Below are positions 6,943 to 18,158 of a stretch of 64,000 nucleotides of DNA, piece by piece. Position 1 is the stretch's first letter, and each line of letters begins with the position of its first letter. Under the pieces are notes generated by a model. It was given only the letters and a program-made list of their open reading frames with translations. It searched no databases and was not told where the DNA came from. The stretch spans positions 18,464 through 82,463 of the forward strand of contig NZ_FNRE01000014.1 of NCBI RefSeq assembly GCF_900107705.1. Direction: 5' to 3'. The position numbers were made by a program, and so were the translations under genes. Source of the stretch: Prevotella sp. tc2-28 (GTDB taxonomy: Bacteria > Bacteroidota > Bacteroidia > Bacteroidales > Bacteroidaceae).

Positions 6943-9900
6943 TTAATTACTGTATATCATTGACCAGCACTTTCCATAAGTAGGAATATCACCTAAGTAG
7001 AAGAGAAGTGCAGAAGTCCTATCATTCCAAGTATATGCCTCCCCCGGCTCAATAAGTGCGACATCATCACTTCCATTAAGCACATAGGCATTACTGCTTG
7101 CTTTTAATATCATACTATCTGACATATTCTTGATAATAAATATTGTACCAACAGGCGGGTCCTTTGGCAGAGTAAAGGATTTTGTCCTTATGTTGATTCT
7201 GTCATAATTCTTGGTATCCAATACCTTCAGATAGCCCCAATCATCAACATACACACGTCCTTCAGGATAGGCTTCATTTCTGGTAGGCCAACTATTACTA
7301 TATAAACAAGCTCCGCTATCATCTGAACCAACCTTTAAAGTATATCTGGTGTTGTTATCTTTTGGATATTGGCTCTCTATTATAGGATAGAAAGAATTGT
7401 AGAAAGCATCAATAAATGAACTGTTTTCTGATGATTGTGTTCTCCAGTAGTTTCTAAAATATCCGCCATCAACTTTATCAATTCCACTTTCTTGCTTTAC
7501 AAAAAACAGCCCGCCGCCATAGGAAATGTCTATTCCATCTCCACTATCTCCATCAAATAGTATTTTGATTTTTGACCGTCCATCTTTATCATATCCTGTA
7601 ATTGTAGGAATAGCTATTGAAGTGGTTGCTGTGTGATATGCGGACGGTGCTATTTCCCACCTTCCTTTTCCTTCTGCTATTGAGGTTACCTTTCCTTCAA
7701 AATAGCCGTTTTTGACATTTACATTACCAGCATTATCCCAATTAAAGTTTCCTCTAGCAAAATATCCAGAGCCATCCATGCGGAAAAGTGAAGTTGCCTT
7801 ACCGCTATTAGTTGTGTCATAGGTTTGAGTAGAACTGTTGTATCTATCTTCCATAGAACCACCAAACCATGCAGCAATAGTACTATCATTAAGATAGATA
7901 CCATTCATCCCGCCGTATGTATTGTAATTCTCTACATCTTCCTTGTCTCCAGTTCCTTTATAATGGCGAAGGGCAATAAGTGATGTCAAAAGAAGTCCTC
8001 CATCTATTAACGTTGCACCATTCAAAGCGTCTTTTATGGTATCAAGTAAATCTACTTTATTTTTTGCCCCTTTTGCTAAGCTATAAGCGTCATCTGCAGC
8101 AGCCTGTGCATCATCAGCAACTTTCTTTGCTGCTGTTGCTATGGCGTTCATTATCGTTGTTCTAGCTGTGTAGTAAGCAGATATATTTTCATAATCGCTT
8201 TCTATTGTTATGTCCTCTGGAGAAGATGCAGTGTACTTATCGAAAGCCGTAATAGCATTTCCATATGCCGTTACAAATGCTGTTTTTGAAACACTATACT
8301 TGTCAGCTTCTGAACAAATCTGAGAATACTCCTGAACAATATCGTTCTTTTGCTGCTTGAGAGAAGTCTTTTCTTGTGGTGAAATCTTACCGTCAGAAGC
8401 CCAATTGTTTAGTCTGTTGTTAGCTGTGTTAGCAGAAGTCTGAGCAGCACTTGCTGCATTGGCGGCGTTTGATGCAGCGGTTGCAGCTTCATTTGCAGCG
8501 GACTGTGCTGTTTCTGCGGCACTCTGCGCTGTTGCAGCGGCACCGGCGGCATTTGATATACCTTGGCTTATCTGTCCACCTGTAAGTGCCTGCACATATT
8601 GGTTTGCTTTAAAATCATTGAGTGCAGAGTCGTCAGTGTAATCTATCTCCTCAAAAGTTACAGGAGAGACATTGGTACAACGATACACCTTGCCTTTCTT
8701 ATAAACAACACCGCTCTGTGTCGTATTATCATTTGGTATGAAGAGGTCTCTCACATGAAGATTATTTCCCCATGCTCCCCAATTAACATAGATGTTTGAT
8801 TTTCCGTCAATAGTGTCAAATACACTTTGTGGAATATTCTGCTGCTCCCAATCATAACGTGGACTTGCGCCTTGTCCTTTGTCCTTATAGTACCATGTCG
8901 TTCCGTTACCTGTTTTATACCACAGGTCTCCAACATGCTCTGCTTTTAACTCGTCTGTATTCCAAGCAGATGACGGGTCTGCGTTCTGATACCACGTTTC
9001 GGCTTTCTTGTCCAACTGTAACTCTATGTCATCCGTGATGGCAGTGATGAGATTGTTGATGTAAGTATCCAGGGCTTGATTACCAATAGTGCTTTGTGCG
9101 GAAATCCTCGCCTTTACCTCAAGTAACTTGTTCAATGAGTCATACTTAATGTACGTAGAGTTATCCCTTGCACCGATGAAAGCGTCTCCATAGTCCTCTA
9201 TGATAGGCACACCCGTATTAGGGTTGTAAAGTAACCCAATGATACGTTTGTTCGCCAAGGAGAAATCGTTTATGTCGTGATAGAATTTAAGGGCAGGAGA
9301 GTCTGCATTGCTTACATCTAATGTTATGATATTCTGACGGTTTGTGGTGCGGTCGTTACCGAACTGTACGACATGGTCACCTGCGGCGGGAATGTCAGAA
9401 CCTTCGTCATAGCCTCCATCCACATTGCTGACATCGAACCAATGGTACACCTTTCCGTCTATCAAAGCAGGCTGGCAGTGTGTCGTGTCGGGATTCTCTG
9501 ATGGCTCTTCGGTATTGGATGACACCCTTATCACCTTCCTCCACCAATATACATTGCCTATTTTCGATGAACCTTCAACATAGGTGTTTCTCTTGGAACT
9601 CTTCATATTTATCGTCTGACAGCGTGCAAGGTCACCAATAGCCCACATGTTGTCAATCTCCCTGTCATCATCCTCGGCAAGGAAATAGAGACGGAAAGCC
9701 TTTACGTCCTTCAGTTCCTCTGATGTTATGGTCTTCTTCGTCTTGCGGTTTCTTCCGAAGAACACTCCCTTCAAAAGGAACGGCATCTTCTTCAACAGCC
9801 AAGGCACCTGACGATATACATATCCTACCACCTCACCACTCTCATTGATGAAATCGGTCTTTACAATGATGTTGGCAGCAGAAGAATATACCTGGTTACC

Positions 9901-12507
9901 CGCTATGGCTGTTTCCTTCTTCACCTCCAACTCCTCAAAGGTAGCCTTCTTCCTGACGTGCAGGTTATCGACGGTCAAAGCACTTGAACCCGTGCCGTCA
10001 TCCGAGGTAAGACGGAATCCTGTGTCTGCGATGCCGTCACCCGTATAGTTGGAAGAACGGACGGTATTCATGATACCCTCTGCCGCCCTTAGTTCATCCT
10101 TTAATGTCAGGGAGTTCAAAGAGCCGTTGCCATCGGCATCGAAACCGAACAACCCCTTTGTCTTTATCCATAGTCCTTTGAGGAAACCTATCTCTCCTTG
10201 TGCGGTATCATTATCCGTCTTTGAGAGGAAACGGGTGTTTACATAGTCCTTTACGATATTCAGCACACCGCTTTCAGACATACCGCCACCTGTTCCGCTG
10301 CCACCACCAGAGATAAGCGTCTGCACCTGCTCTTTGAGTTGTGTCTGTGAGCCTTTGATGACCTCATTGCCTATCGTTATCTCCTGCTCGAAGTCATAGT
10401 CCATCTTAGTGACTATCTTCATTACACGGGTCAGCAACGGGTTCTCAGCGGTGTAGTTCACATTATCCGCATACCTTACCTGCTGTCCTATAAAGAGGTG
10501 TGAGTCACGTTCTCCTTGCTGCTCGTCCTCCCTGAACATCTCCTCAAAGGCTATGGGGTCGGACTTGAAAGTATATGAGTTGTTGTCGGTGAATAGGTTG
10601 TCGATATATTTCTCCGTCTCGCTCTCCAACTCCTTCTGCGCAGCCGTTTCAAAAGGCTTGTCGGCAGTGGTGTCCATGACAATGTTATAGAGGTTGACGA
10701 TATTTCCTAACAGTGAAGGCTCGTTAAGTCCTTTCGGGATGATGCCCTGTGACTTGGTGGTAGGCAGTATGTAGTCGTTCTGCTCTTGGAAGACTATCTC
10801 ATAGTAGTTCTCATCTACGGTGCTGCTTGCTCCTGTCAGCGCATCAACGATACCCGTATCTCCTTCTTCCGTCGGTGGAGTGTTGGCAACGGATATATAG
10901 TTCTCGCCCTCAATACCTAATGCTATCAGTCCAAAGCCATAGTTGCCATTATCCCCATCGCCACGTCCGGCGAGCGGTGATGTCTCGGCATTCGGTGTGG
11001 TGTTTGCCTTGAACTGCCCATAGAGGGATTTTCCGTCTATTATCTGCGAATACTCCACAGGGAAACGTGACTTGTCAACACCTGCGGCAAAGGCGATCTT
11101 CTTACCTTCAAAGATAGCATTCTGGAAAGCGGTAAGGTTGGCAAGGCTTGGCTCATCACGGTCATCTTCCGGTGTGTCGCCCGTATACTCAGCATAGAAA
11201 CGGCACTCCCCTTGGTTGAGATAAGACCCGTTGATATAACCTTTTATCGTGATGTTGTCTGCCGTGAGGCTCACGATATATGTTCCACCATAGGACTTTG
11301 ACTCATTTGTGAACAACGATGCGGTGGCATCTATGTCCAGGGTCATTTCGATATTATGATATGCCGTGCTGTTGATAAGGATTTTCTTGATGATGACACT
11401 CATGTCCCTTACCTCCGTAATGTCGTAGTCGTGCCATTCCGTTACCTCTCCCTCTGCGTTCTTCTCTGGATAAGCAAGACGCATATACCAAACGGCATAA
11501 CGCTTGTATACGGGGTTATTGTCTGCATCGTAATGGTCGATAACCTTCTCGTTATTGTCATCAAGGCGGTATCTCTCCCTATACTTTATATTATAAGCAT
11601 AGAGGTCAAGGTGTGGATACACATTCTCAAAGATAAGGCTCTTGACATAAGGCTTCATGCCGAGCAAGTCGAAATGCTCTTTGTCGTAGGTTATTATCTT
11701 ACCCTCACTGTCCCGCTCTCCTAATGAATATATAATACCATCGGAGTAGTCGTTTCTGTTCAGCGACAGGCGGACGTTAGCCTGTACATACTCTCCGCTT
11801 GCTGCCCGACGTGTGATGTTACGTGAAGAACCCTGTGCCTCGAAAGCGTTCCAGTAGCCATCTTTGGTGTTTCGTACCGATGGGATGCCGATATTCTTAT
11901 CAACCTCAAGAAGTAAAGGTTCTTCGCCTTTGCTGAACATGATATGGCCGAAATACAGGGTCTTGCGTTCCCAATCTATGTGCCACTCGCATTTCAATAG
12001 GTTGGCAACGTTCGATAGTGCCGAAAGGATATCCACGGTGGAGAATGTCGTATTTACCACGTTGTCAATCTCTCCGATGACCTGATAGCCGAAAGCCTGC
12101 TTACCCTCTAAGTGGTAGACAGCATTCATCTGGTCGCAGAAATACCCTAATAGCGTTTGTATATCACCAGTATACGGCCAGTCCAAAAGGTTTATGTCGT
12201 TAGCATCTGAATCTTTTGTGGGACGGGAGAACGTTACCTTTCCAAGATACATCTTAGGATGCTGGAAATGCGGCTCATAATGGAATTGTGCCCCGCTTTT
12301 CTGCTCTGGTTTATACGGCTCTAAGAGAGAGTAATGTAACCCGTCCTTGAAAGGTATGATATACGCATCTACGGGGATAACATCACATACCGCATCATCC
12401 CATGACAGTTTCACGAAGTCGGACTTCATCAGTTCCTCTTCGTGCTCTGCTGCTTTCGTGAGAATCACATCATGCAATCTATTCCCGTCTGCGTCGTATA
12501 ATACCAT
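6943..12507 (-). CDS. Tail tip / baseplate hub protein (1854 aa)
   Basis: A very large structural protein directly downstream of tape measure and distal-tail genes, the usual place for the siphovirus tail-tip/hub. The first ~450 residues look like a hub domain (DWPYTGDIQTLLGYF, then a receptor-platform-like region). A Gly-rich linker (SGGGSGTGGG) follows near 760. Later come beta-rich modules, an Ala/Asn coiled coil near 1345-1395 (AAATAQSAAETAQSAAN-like) and a C-terminal domain ending GKCWSMIYSN. It probably anchors the fibres and contacts the cell surface. Domain borders are estimates. Confidence 0.8.
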   Translation of the reverse strand: MVLYDADGNRLHDVILTKAAEHEEELMKSDFVKLSWDDAVCDVIPVDAYIIPFKDGLHYSLLEPYKPEQKSGAQFHYEPHFQHPKMYLGKVTFSRPTKDSDANDINLLDWPYTGDIQTLLGYFCDQMNAVYHLEGKQAFGYQVIGEIDNVVNTTFSTVDILSALSNVANLLKCEWHIDWERKTLYFGHIMFSKGEEPLLLEVDKNIGIPSVRNTKDGYWNAFEAQGSSRNITRRAASGEYVQANVRLSLNRNDYSDGIIYSLGERDSEGKIITYDKEHFDLLGMKPYVKSLIFENVYPHLDLYAYNIKYRERYRLDDNNEKVIDHYDADNNPVYKRYAVWYMRLAYPEKNAEGEVTEWHDYDITEVRDMSVIIKKILINSTAYHNIEMTLDIDATASLFTNESKSYGGTYIVSLTADNITIKGYINGSYLNQGECRFYAEYTGDTPEDDRDEPSLANLTAFQNAIFEGKKIAFAAGVDKSRFPVEYSQIIDGKSLYGQFKANTTPNAETSPLAGRGDGDNGNYGFGLIALGIEGENYISVANTPPTEEGDTGIVDALTGASSTVDENYYEIVFQEQNDYILPTTKSQGIIPKGLNEPSLLGNIVNLYNIVMDTTADKPFETAAQKELESETEKYIDNLFTDNNSYTFKSDPIAFEEMFREDEQQGERDSHLFIGQQVRYADNVNYTAENPLLTRVMKIVTKMDYDFEQEITIGNEVIKGSQTQLKEQVQTLISGGGSGTGGGMSESGVLNIVKDYVNTRFLSKTDNDTAQGEIGFLKGLWIKTKGLFGFDADGNGSLNSLTLKDELRAAEGIMNTVRSSNYTGDGIADTGFRLTSDDGTGSSALTVDNLHVRKKATFEELEVKKETAIAGNQVYSSAANIIVKTDFINESGEVVGYVYRQVPWLLKKMPFLLKGVFFGRNRKTKKTITSEELKDVKAFRLYFLAEDDDREIDNMWAIGDLARCQTINMKSSKRNTYVEGSSKIGNVYWWRKVIRVSSNTEEPSENPDTTHCQPALIDGKVYHWFDVSNVDGGYDEGSDIPAAGDHVVQFGNDRTTNRQNIITLDVSNADSPALKFYHDINDFSLANKRIIGLLYNPNTGVPIIEDYGDAFIGARDNSTYIKYDSLNKLLEVKARISAQSTIGNQALDTYINNLITAITDDIELQLDKKAETWYQNADPSSAWNTDELKAEHVGDLWYKTGNGTTWYYKDKGQGASPRYDWEQQNIPQSVFDTIDGKSNIYVNWGAWGNNLHVRDLFIPNDNTTQSGVVYKKGKVYRCTNVSPVTFEEIDYTDDSALNDFKANQYVQALTGGQISQGISNAAGAAATAQSAAETAQSAANEAATAASNAANAASAAQTSANTANNRLNNWASDGKISPQEKTSLKQQKNDIVQEYSQICSEADKYSVSKTAFVTAYGNAITAFDKYTASSPEDITIESDYENISAYYTARTTIMNAIATAAKKVADDAQAAADDAYSLAKGAKNKVDLLDTIKDALNGATLIDGGLLLTSLIALRHYKGTGDKEDVENYNTYGGMNGIYLNDSTIAAWFGGSMEDRYNSSTQTYDTTNSGKATSLFRMDGSGYFARGNFNWDNAGNVNVKNGYFEGKVTSIAEGKGRWEIAPSAYHTATTSIAIPTITGYDKDGRSKIKILFDGDSGDGIDISYGGGLFFVKQESGIDKVDGGYFRNYWRTQSSENSSFIDAFYNSFYPIIESQYPKDNNTRYTLKVGSDDSGACLYSNSWPTRNEAYPEGRVYVDDWGYLKVLDTKNYDRINIRTKSFTLPKDPPVGTIFIIKNMSDSMILKASSNAYVLNGSDDVALIEPGEAYTWNDRTSALLFYLGDIPTYGKCWSMIYSN

Positions 12508-12511
12508 TTTC

Positions 12512-12958
12512 TTATAATGTTATCCTATCTTTCGGATTCGGTTCCGTTAAACTGAGTGTAAAGGTAGCCTTTTTATTTCTATACTCTTGCTTTGGTTGGA
12601 TGTCTTTATAAACAAGTTTGAAGATGCGGTATTTTGAAGGTATCTTTAAGTAAAACATTCCATTCGATAACTTATCAATGAATGCTTCTAAGTTATCAAC
12701 AAAATCTCTCTCTGTATCCGCTTCAAAAAGGACTTCTAATGATACTGTATTCTCTGCGAGTTTAGAGTACTCTGCTTTTGCAAGGTATCTTGTTCCATGT
12801 TCTAAGCGGCTTGTATTTGTAACATACTCTTTTGCTTTTCCGTTGCAAAGCAACTTGTAATAACCGCCTTTAATAAATGATACGCCATATTGCTCAAAGA
12901 TGTCGATGTAAGCGGAATCGTCCTCTGTTGGCAGTTTAATAAATGCACTATTCTTCAT
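12512..12958 (-). CDS. Distal tail-like protein
   Basis: 148 residues between tape measure and tail tip. Motifs include IDIFEQYGVSFIKGGYYKLL, ERDFVDNLEAFIDKL and a C-terminal strand-rich end (ATFTLSLTEPNPKDRITL). Size and position match the distal tail (Dit) slot of siphoviruses. Similarity to a named Dit family was not established from sequence alone. Confidence 0.55.
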   Translation of the reverse strand: MKNSAFIKLPTEDDSAYIDIFEQYGVSFIKGGYYKLLCNGKAKEYVTNTSRLEHGTRYLAKAEYSKLAENTVSLEVLFEADTERDFVDNLEAFIDKLSNGMFYLKIPSKYRIFKLVYKDIQPKQEYRNKKATFTLSLTEPNPKDRITL

Positions 12959-12970
12959 ATACGGATATTT

Positions 12971-15900
12971 TTATTGTTCGTCAATTTTCTTCCTCATTCT
13001 TACTACCTCGTCGTACATTTCGGGTAATACCCTGGTATTCTCGCTAATTTCGGCAAGATGTGAGTTCATAAGGCCTTGCGTTTCCACCATAGACTGAACA
13101 CCCTCACTGATATTTACTACTCTTGCTCTTGTTTCTCTTATATTGTCGCCTATATCTGTAAGGAGTTCGGTGTGTATCATTGTTTCCGAAAGAGTCTGCT
13201 CTAAGAGAATGGTATGATTCAGTCCGATACCAACAAGGCTGTCTGCTTGGTCGTAGGAAATGTTCTGTATAGAGTTTGCCGTAGCGGATTGTTGGCTACG
13301 AGCATTCTCAATCCTGTCTATGCCTAACTCTCTTAACTGTTCTATTTGGCTGATACCCGAATCAATAACACTTTGGTAACCTCTGTAAAAAGCATCATTC
13401 GCCTCTTGCAAAGCCTTTTTGTCGTTGTTTGCGTTAGCAGCCGATACACTCTTATACCAAGTATCATAGAGAACCTTTAGTTGGTCTTTAAGATTCTGTG
13501 CTACAAGGTTGTTGATAAGCATCCTGTTAACCATCTTCTGCCAACTCTCTGCTATGCTGTCGGTTACATCTTCTACACCATCAGCATAGTCGTAGAGATG
13601 GTTTATCATATCGTCAAAAAGGCTATCAAATGAAGTAGTAAGCATTATCTCGGAAAGTTTCTCCGATGCTTCCTCCATCTCATCGGCGAGGTCAGCCCAT
13701 GCGTTAGCAGCTTTTGAGATACGTCCTTCGTCGTCCCATCCTGTATTAGCAATCTGAAACCATAGTTCTGCGGCTTCGGCATTTCCTTCTTCGGCAAGAC
13801 GACGCAACTCTGCGAGTTTCTTCGCACCTTCATTACCCATCTTAGAAAGTTGTTCAAACAGCCCTTGCCATGCTGTACCATATTCGCCTTCTGATAAGCC
13901 AAGCAAGTTCCTTATTCGCCATACATATCCTCCTTCTCCTTCACCTCCATTCTCGTTTCTATAATACCATTCGCGATGTCGGCGACCATAATAACCCCAA
14001 CCAGCTTCTTGTATCTGACGGTTATACTGTGCAGATTTATTAATGAACTTCTCTAGCAAATCCTCATACTTTGATAATGCGCTTGCACCATAACTTTCTG
14101 ACATCTCGTCAGAAATACGCTTTACACTCTTGTCGATACTTTCAAGGATAGTGTTAGAAGCCTTAATTTCTGCGTCAACTTGCGCTCTTGTATCTTTCGA
14201 GCCAAACCATGAGTCAAAGCCACCAAATGTAACAGCGTTAAGGATATTTCCTATACCTTTCGTTAACGAGCCTGTTATCTGTCCTACAAAATCAAGCGAT
14301 AGAACATTGTCTAAGATACCTGCAACGGCATTTAGAACAGTATCTATGAGATTCGAAATAAGTGTTCCTATTCCGTCTTTTAATATATCAAGAATAGATA
14401 GGATAGCGGAGATTAGTTGTCCGATAAACCCGGCATTGCTAAGAGTGTCGGACAACTTGCTAACAGCCTTTCCTACCTCTCCACCGATATTCAGTTTAGA
14501 GAGGCCATTAAGCATATTCTGAATGCCTTGAAAAGCACCAGAAAGCGTATTGTCGGCAAATCCTCTAAGGCCGTCGGCTACTAAGTTAAGTCCGTCAACG
14601 GTATCTTCTTCTGATTCTCTAAGGCCGTTAGCAAGGTTCTGAACCGCTGTTTGCTGAACTCTAACAGACTCGCTCGCAGCAGTGGCAACTTTTTCCGCTA
14701 AATCAAGACTTATCTTTGCATTTTCAATCTCGGCTTTATTACCAGAATCTAATGCTTTCTTATATCTTTCTTTTGCTTTTTCAAGGTGCTCGGTAGATGT
14801 TATCTCGGCATTCTTTGCTTGTTGGAGCCTATTAATAGCAGCACCAAGACTATCCATCTGCTTCTTTATAGAAGAGAAATTCAGTGTACCTCTGCCCTCA
14901 CCCGTTAGCCCTTTTAATTTTGTTATAGCATCATAGACTACTTTTTGGTCGGCTTCATTCTTCTTTGCAAAACTCGGCTCTCTTACATATTGACGCAGTT
15001 TCTCCAAAGTGGTTCTGAGTTGGTCTCCTAAAAGGTTTGTAAACCCGCCAAGAACAGATTGCCAATCAATACTCTGTTGTAGAGCACTCATATTGACAGC
15101 ATTCTTCTTGCTATTCTCCTCTGCCTTCAACCTAAGAACCTCTCCTTTAAGACCGAGGGCTTCTGCTTTTGCAATCATCTTAGCATACTTCTCAGTAATG
15201 GCAAGTTTTTGTTGTTGGAACGTACCATACTCTATTAGGTATTCTCGCATTGATTGAATTTGCTGTTGCAATTCATTATTCTGCTGACGGGCAATAGTAA
15301 ACTCCTCTAACTTCTTATATTGCTCTTTTATAGCATTAATAGCACTTTGGTCTAACTTTGTTTCATCCCATTGCTCAGGTTTGCCTCCGCGTGCTTTGAT
15401 TATCTTCTCTTGTGCTTCAAACTCGGCTTTTTGACGGGCTCGCTCTGCTTCAATAGCAGCTTTTCGCTGTTCTGCTAACTGCTCTAGTTCTTTTTCAAAG
15501 GAACGATTCTTCTCAGCAAGAACCTTGTCGGCTCCGTCTTTCATTGCAGCAATACGAGCATCAGTGATTCTTTGCTCCATATCCTGCTCTGCTTTTGCTC
15601 TAGCAACGACATTCTTATGGATAATCTCTTCTAACCTTGCCTCGGATTCATCTATCTGCTGTTGCTGACGGGCATCTTTCTTCCCTGCGTTAGCCATTGC
15701 TTTGAGGTTGGACTGTTGCATACGAACAAGCATTCGTGTTGAAGCAGCCCTCTGTGCTTCTAAGGCATAAACAGCGCCTTGTGCTTCTCTTTCTTTTGCA
15801 TAACTTTCGATAGACATTGTATGAAGAGCGTTACGCTCTTTTGTTATGCGGAGAAGTTCTTTCTGAGCCTTAATCTGCCCATCATACTTCTCTTTAAGCA

Positions 15901-18028
15901 TATTCTTTACAAGTTCTATCTGAGCGTCCTTCTCCTTACCTGTGAGGGTGTATATCTTTTCACGCTCTCTGGCAATATCTATTTCAAGTTGTTTTTCTTT
16001 TACCTTGGCTTCAGAAAGTGCTTTCTGTGCGTTAAGTTCTTGTTCTGCTAACTGTGCGGCTTTCTTTGCTCTGCCAAACATATCGGCACCGATAGCACCG
16101 AGGTCAGCTGACCAACCTTGACTAATACCTTCGCCTAAGAGTTTAACTGTTCCTTTTGCTGCTCCGGCAAGAGTGTCCCAACCTGATTTGAGAGTATCAA
16201 CTACCGAGGTGCCTGCTTTCTTTAAATCCTCCCATCCGTTTTTTATTCCTTCTATGGCTTTCTTTGCTTCTGCGACATTCGCTCCTGACGCTATAAGGTC
16301 TATAACGCCTTTGGCAATCTGACCTACACCTGAAAGTGTCTTAGCGACGGCTTTAAGAGGATTAATGACTAAGCCTATTAATCCTTTGCCAAATTGGTTT
16401 AATGCACCTTGTGGGTCGGCGAAAGCGTGGTAAAGATATTTGCCTATCTTTACCGCTATATCCATAAGAGAGGAAAGCAGACTACCGAGATAGGCTGTAA
16501 TCTTAGCAAACGCACGCTGACCTTCCGCATCTTTTTTAAACCACGCAAATATTGCTTGTAATGCTAATACAATAGCACTAAGGACTGCTCCGATAGGTGT
16601 CGCAGCCATCGCCCATAAGGCTTTGGTGAATGCAACGGCACCTCCAGTTGCTGCTGTAAAAGGTGCAACCAGACCGCTAAGAGCGGTTTTCATGTTACCC
16701 AATGAATCTTGGAACTTGCCATTTCTTGTGATTGCATCTACGACACTATTCTTCCATTTTGCGAGGTAGCCACCTGCCCTACCTTCTTCCGACATCTCTT
16801 TCTTTGTGTCGGCAATCTCCTTCTTGAGATTGTTAATCTTTTCTAGAAGTTCTTGTGCTTTCTTAGATTGTTGGTCAAACCCTTGTTTCTCGGCTAACTT
16901 GTCATACTCCTCTTGAAGGGACGCATGCTCTTTCTTAAGGTTCTGTAATCTGTTATGTAACTCGTTAACAGCATTCCATTGTTCTTTGAAAGATGACGAT
17001 GCGGATTGCGAGGACTGATTTTCCTCGTTCTGAGCAGCAGACACTTGTTCCGTAGTAGACAAGAGTCTTGCTTTTGCATCCCTTAATTCATTGAGAGTGT
17101 TGCTATATAGTACGGCTTTCTGCTGTGCCTCTACATAGTCCGCTGACGTTATGTATTCATTCCACTCCTCTCGGCGCTCTCCTTTCTCACCTACGAAGTT
17201 AGTTGTCTTTGCGTTTTCGGCATTGTACAACTCCTGTATCTTAGCAATCAACTCATCGTATTTCTGGATAGCCTTCTGAATATCTCCGTCTTTTGAGAGT
17301 TCTTGGTTTATACTCTCTATCTCCTTATGGAATGGTTGTAGTGCGTCAATAGCCTCTTTTTGGGCTGCCGTTAACTGTTTTTTGCTTTCAACGTTTTCTT
17401 TGGTGGCTTCCGTTTCTTTTGTCATTTCGGAAGCATTAGCAGCGTGCGCACCTGCTTCTACGACAGTAGCAGCAGTTACCGCACCATGAGCGACAGCATT
17501 AGCTGCCGTGCTTACGTTTGCCACACCGAGCATAGAAACGAGTCCGTTATAACCTGCCTCCATTTGCTGAACAACAGCATACTGAGCCTGATAAGCATTG
17601 GTATTGTTATGTATCTGCTGCTCTACACCTGCAATAGAGGTTTTTAACTGATTATACTTCTCTGAGCCTATGACTGAGCCACTTAACTGAGTATTCAGCT
17701 TTGCGAGTTCTTTTTCAAGGTTTGCTGTCGCTGATTCAGTCTGTTGCATCGCTTCTTTGGCAAGACGTATTTGCTCTGGATAGTTTGCAAGTGCCGCTTT
17801 TGCTTCTTCGGTAGCCTGAGCAAACACCTCCATAGCCCGCTTTTGTTTCGTTGCGCTGTCGTCAGTAGACTGTGCTATCTCACGCATTGCATCGCTTACA
17901 CGCTTGCTAAGTGCATCGGTCTTTATGCCAATCTTATCGAGATTGTTTATCATCTCGTTTATAGAGCGGTCTATGTCTGATATATCAAGGTGTCCGCTTA
18001 TACCAAGTATTTCGTCGTTTGCTGCCAT
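12971..18028 (-). CDS. Tape measure protein
   Basis: About 1685 residues from an ATG at 18028 (MAANDEILGISG). The frame extends 30 codons further upstream, but that part overlaps the promoter and is unlikely to be translated. The protein is almost wholly coiled coil with Glu/Lys/Gln-rich helices, plus a hydrophobic segment around 480-535 (AMAATPIGAVLSAIVLALQA) and another near 1235-1300 (FIGQLISAILSILDILKDG). This is standard for tape measures, which set tail length and help pass DNA through the membrane. Its own late-class promoter lies at 18055-18114. Confidence 0.92.
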   Translation of the reverse strand: MAANDEILGISGHLDISDIDRSINEMINNLDKIGIKTDALSKRVSDAMREIAQSTDDSATKQKRAMEVFAQATEEAKAALANYPEQIRLAKEAMQQTESATANLEKELAKLNTQLSGSVIGSEKYNQLKTSIAGVEQQIHNNTNAYQAQYAVVQQMEAGYNGLVSMLGVANVSTAANAVAHGAVTAATVVEAGAHAANASEMTKETEATKENVESKKQLTAAQKEAIDALQPFHKEIESINQELSKDGDIQKAIQKYDELIAKIQELYNAENAKTTNFVGEKGERREEWNEYITSADYVEAQQKAVLYSNTLNELRDAKARLLSTTEQVSAAQNEENQSSQSASSSFKEQWNAVNELHNRLQNLKKEHASLQEEYDKLAEKQGFDQQSKKAQELLEKINNLKKEIADTKKEMSEEGRAGGYLAKWKNSVVDAITRNGKFQDSLGNMKTALSGLVAPFTAATGGAVAFTKALWAMAATPIGAVLSAIVLALQAIFAWFKKDAEGQRAFAKITAYLGSLLSSLMDIAVKIGKYLYHAFADPQGALNQFGKGLIGLVINPLKAVAKTLSGVGQIAKGVIDLIASGANVAEAKKAIEGIKNGWEDLKKAGTSVVDTLKSGWDTLAGAAKGTVKLLGEGISQGWSADLGAIGADMFGRAKKAAQLAEQELNAQKALSEAKVKEKQLEIDIAREREKIYTLTGKEKDAQIELVKNMLKEKYDGQIKAQKELLRITKERNALHTMSIESYAKEREAQGAVYALEAQRAASTRMLVRMQQSNLKAMANAGKKDARQQQQIDESEARLEEIIHKNVVARAKAEQDMEQRITDARIAAMKDGADKVLAEKNRSFEKELEQLAEQRKAAIEAERARQKAEFEAQEKIIKARGGKPEQWDETKLDQSAINAIKEQYKKLEEFTIARQQNNELQQQIQSMREYLIEYGTFQQQKLAITEKYAKMIAKAEALGLKGEVLRLKAEENSKKNAVNMSALQQSIDWQSVLGGFTNLLGDQLRTTLEKLRQYVREPSFAKKNEADQKVVYDAITKLKGLTGEGRGTLNFSSIKKQMDSLGAAINRLQQAKNAEITSTEHLEKAKERYKKALDSGNKAEIENAKISLDLAEKVATAASESVRVQQTAVQNLANGLRESEEDTVDGLNLVADGLRGFADNTLSGAFQGIQNMLNGLSKLNIGGEVGKAVSKLSDTLSNAGFIGQLISAILSILDILKDGIGTLISNLIDTVLNAVAGILDNVLSLDFVGQITGSLTKGIGNILNAVTFGGFDSWFGSKDTRAQVDAEIKASNTILESIDKSVKRISDEMSESYGASALSKYEDLLEKFINKSAQYNRQIQEAGWGYYGRRHREWYYRNENGGEGEGGYVWRIRNLLGLSEGEYGTAWQGLFEQLSKMGNEGAKKLAELRRLAEEGNAEAAELWFQIANTGWDDEGRISKAANAWADLADEMEEASEKLSEIMLTTSFDSLFDDMINHLYDYADGVEDVTDSIAESWQKMVNRMLINNLVAQNLKDQLKVLYDTWYKSVSAANANNDKKALQEANDAFYRGYQSVIDSGISQIEQLRELGIDRIENARSQQSATANSIQNISYDQADSLVGIGLNHTILLEQTLSETMIHTELLTDIGDNIRETRARVVNISEGVQSMVETQGLMNSHLAEISENTRVLPEMYDEVVRMRKKIDEQ

Positions 18029-18054
18029 ATTTCTATATTTTTGCGATTTTATCG

Positions 18055-18114
18055 CAAATTTAAGGCTTCTCACGGCGTTTTGGAAATGTTCGAGTATAAG
18101 TATATAAACAAGTA
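18055..18114 (-). promoter_or_regulatory. Late-class promoter of the tape measure gene
   Basis: Minus strand: -7 box TAAATTTG (18055-18062) and upstream element ACTTGTTTA (plus TAAACAAGT, 18105-18113) separated by 42 nt. The same geometry recurs at six other promoters in the window. No good -33 TTG is seen at the usual place, so the upstream element may be an activator site. Confidence 0.75.
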
Positions 18115-18158
18115 GCAAAACGCTGTTAGATTGCGTTAAAATAAGTCTTAGGCGGTTT

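Noticed and set aside
18029..18118. 30-codon N-terminal extension of the tape measure
   Set aside because: It covers the late promoter and its -7 box; the ATG at 18028 has better context.
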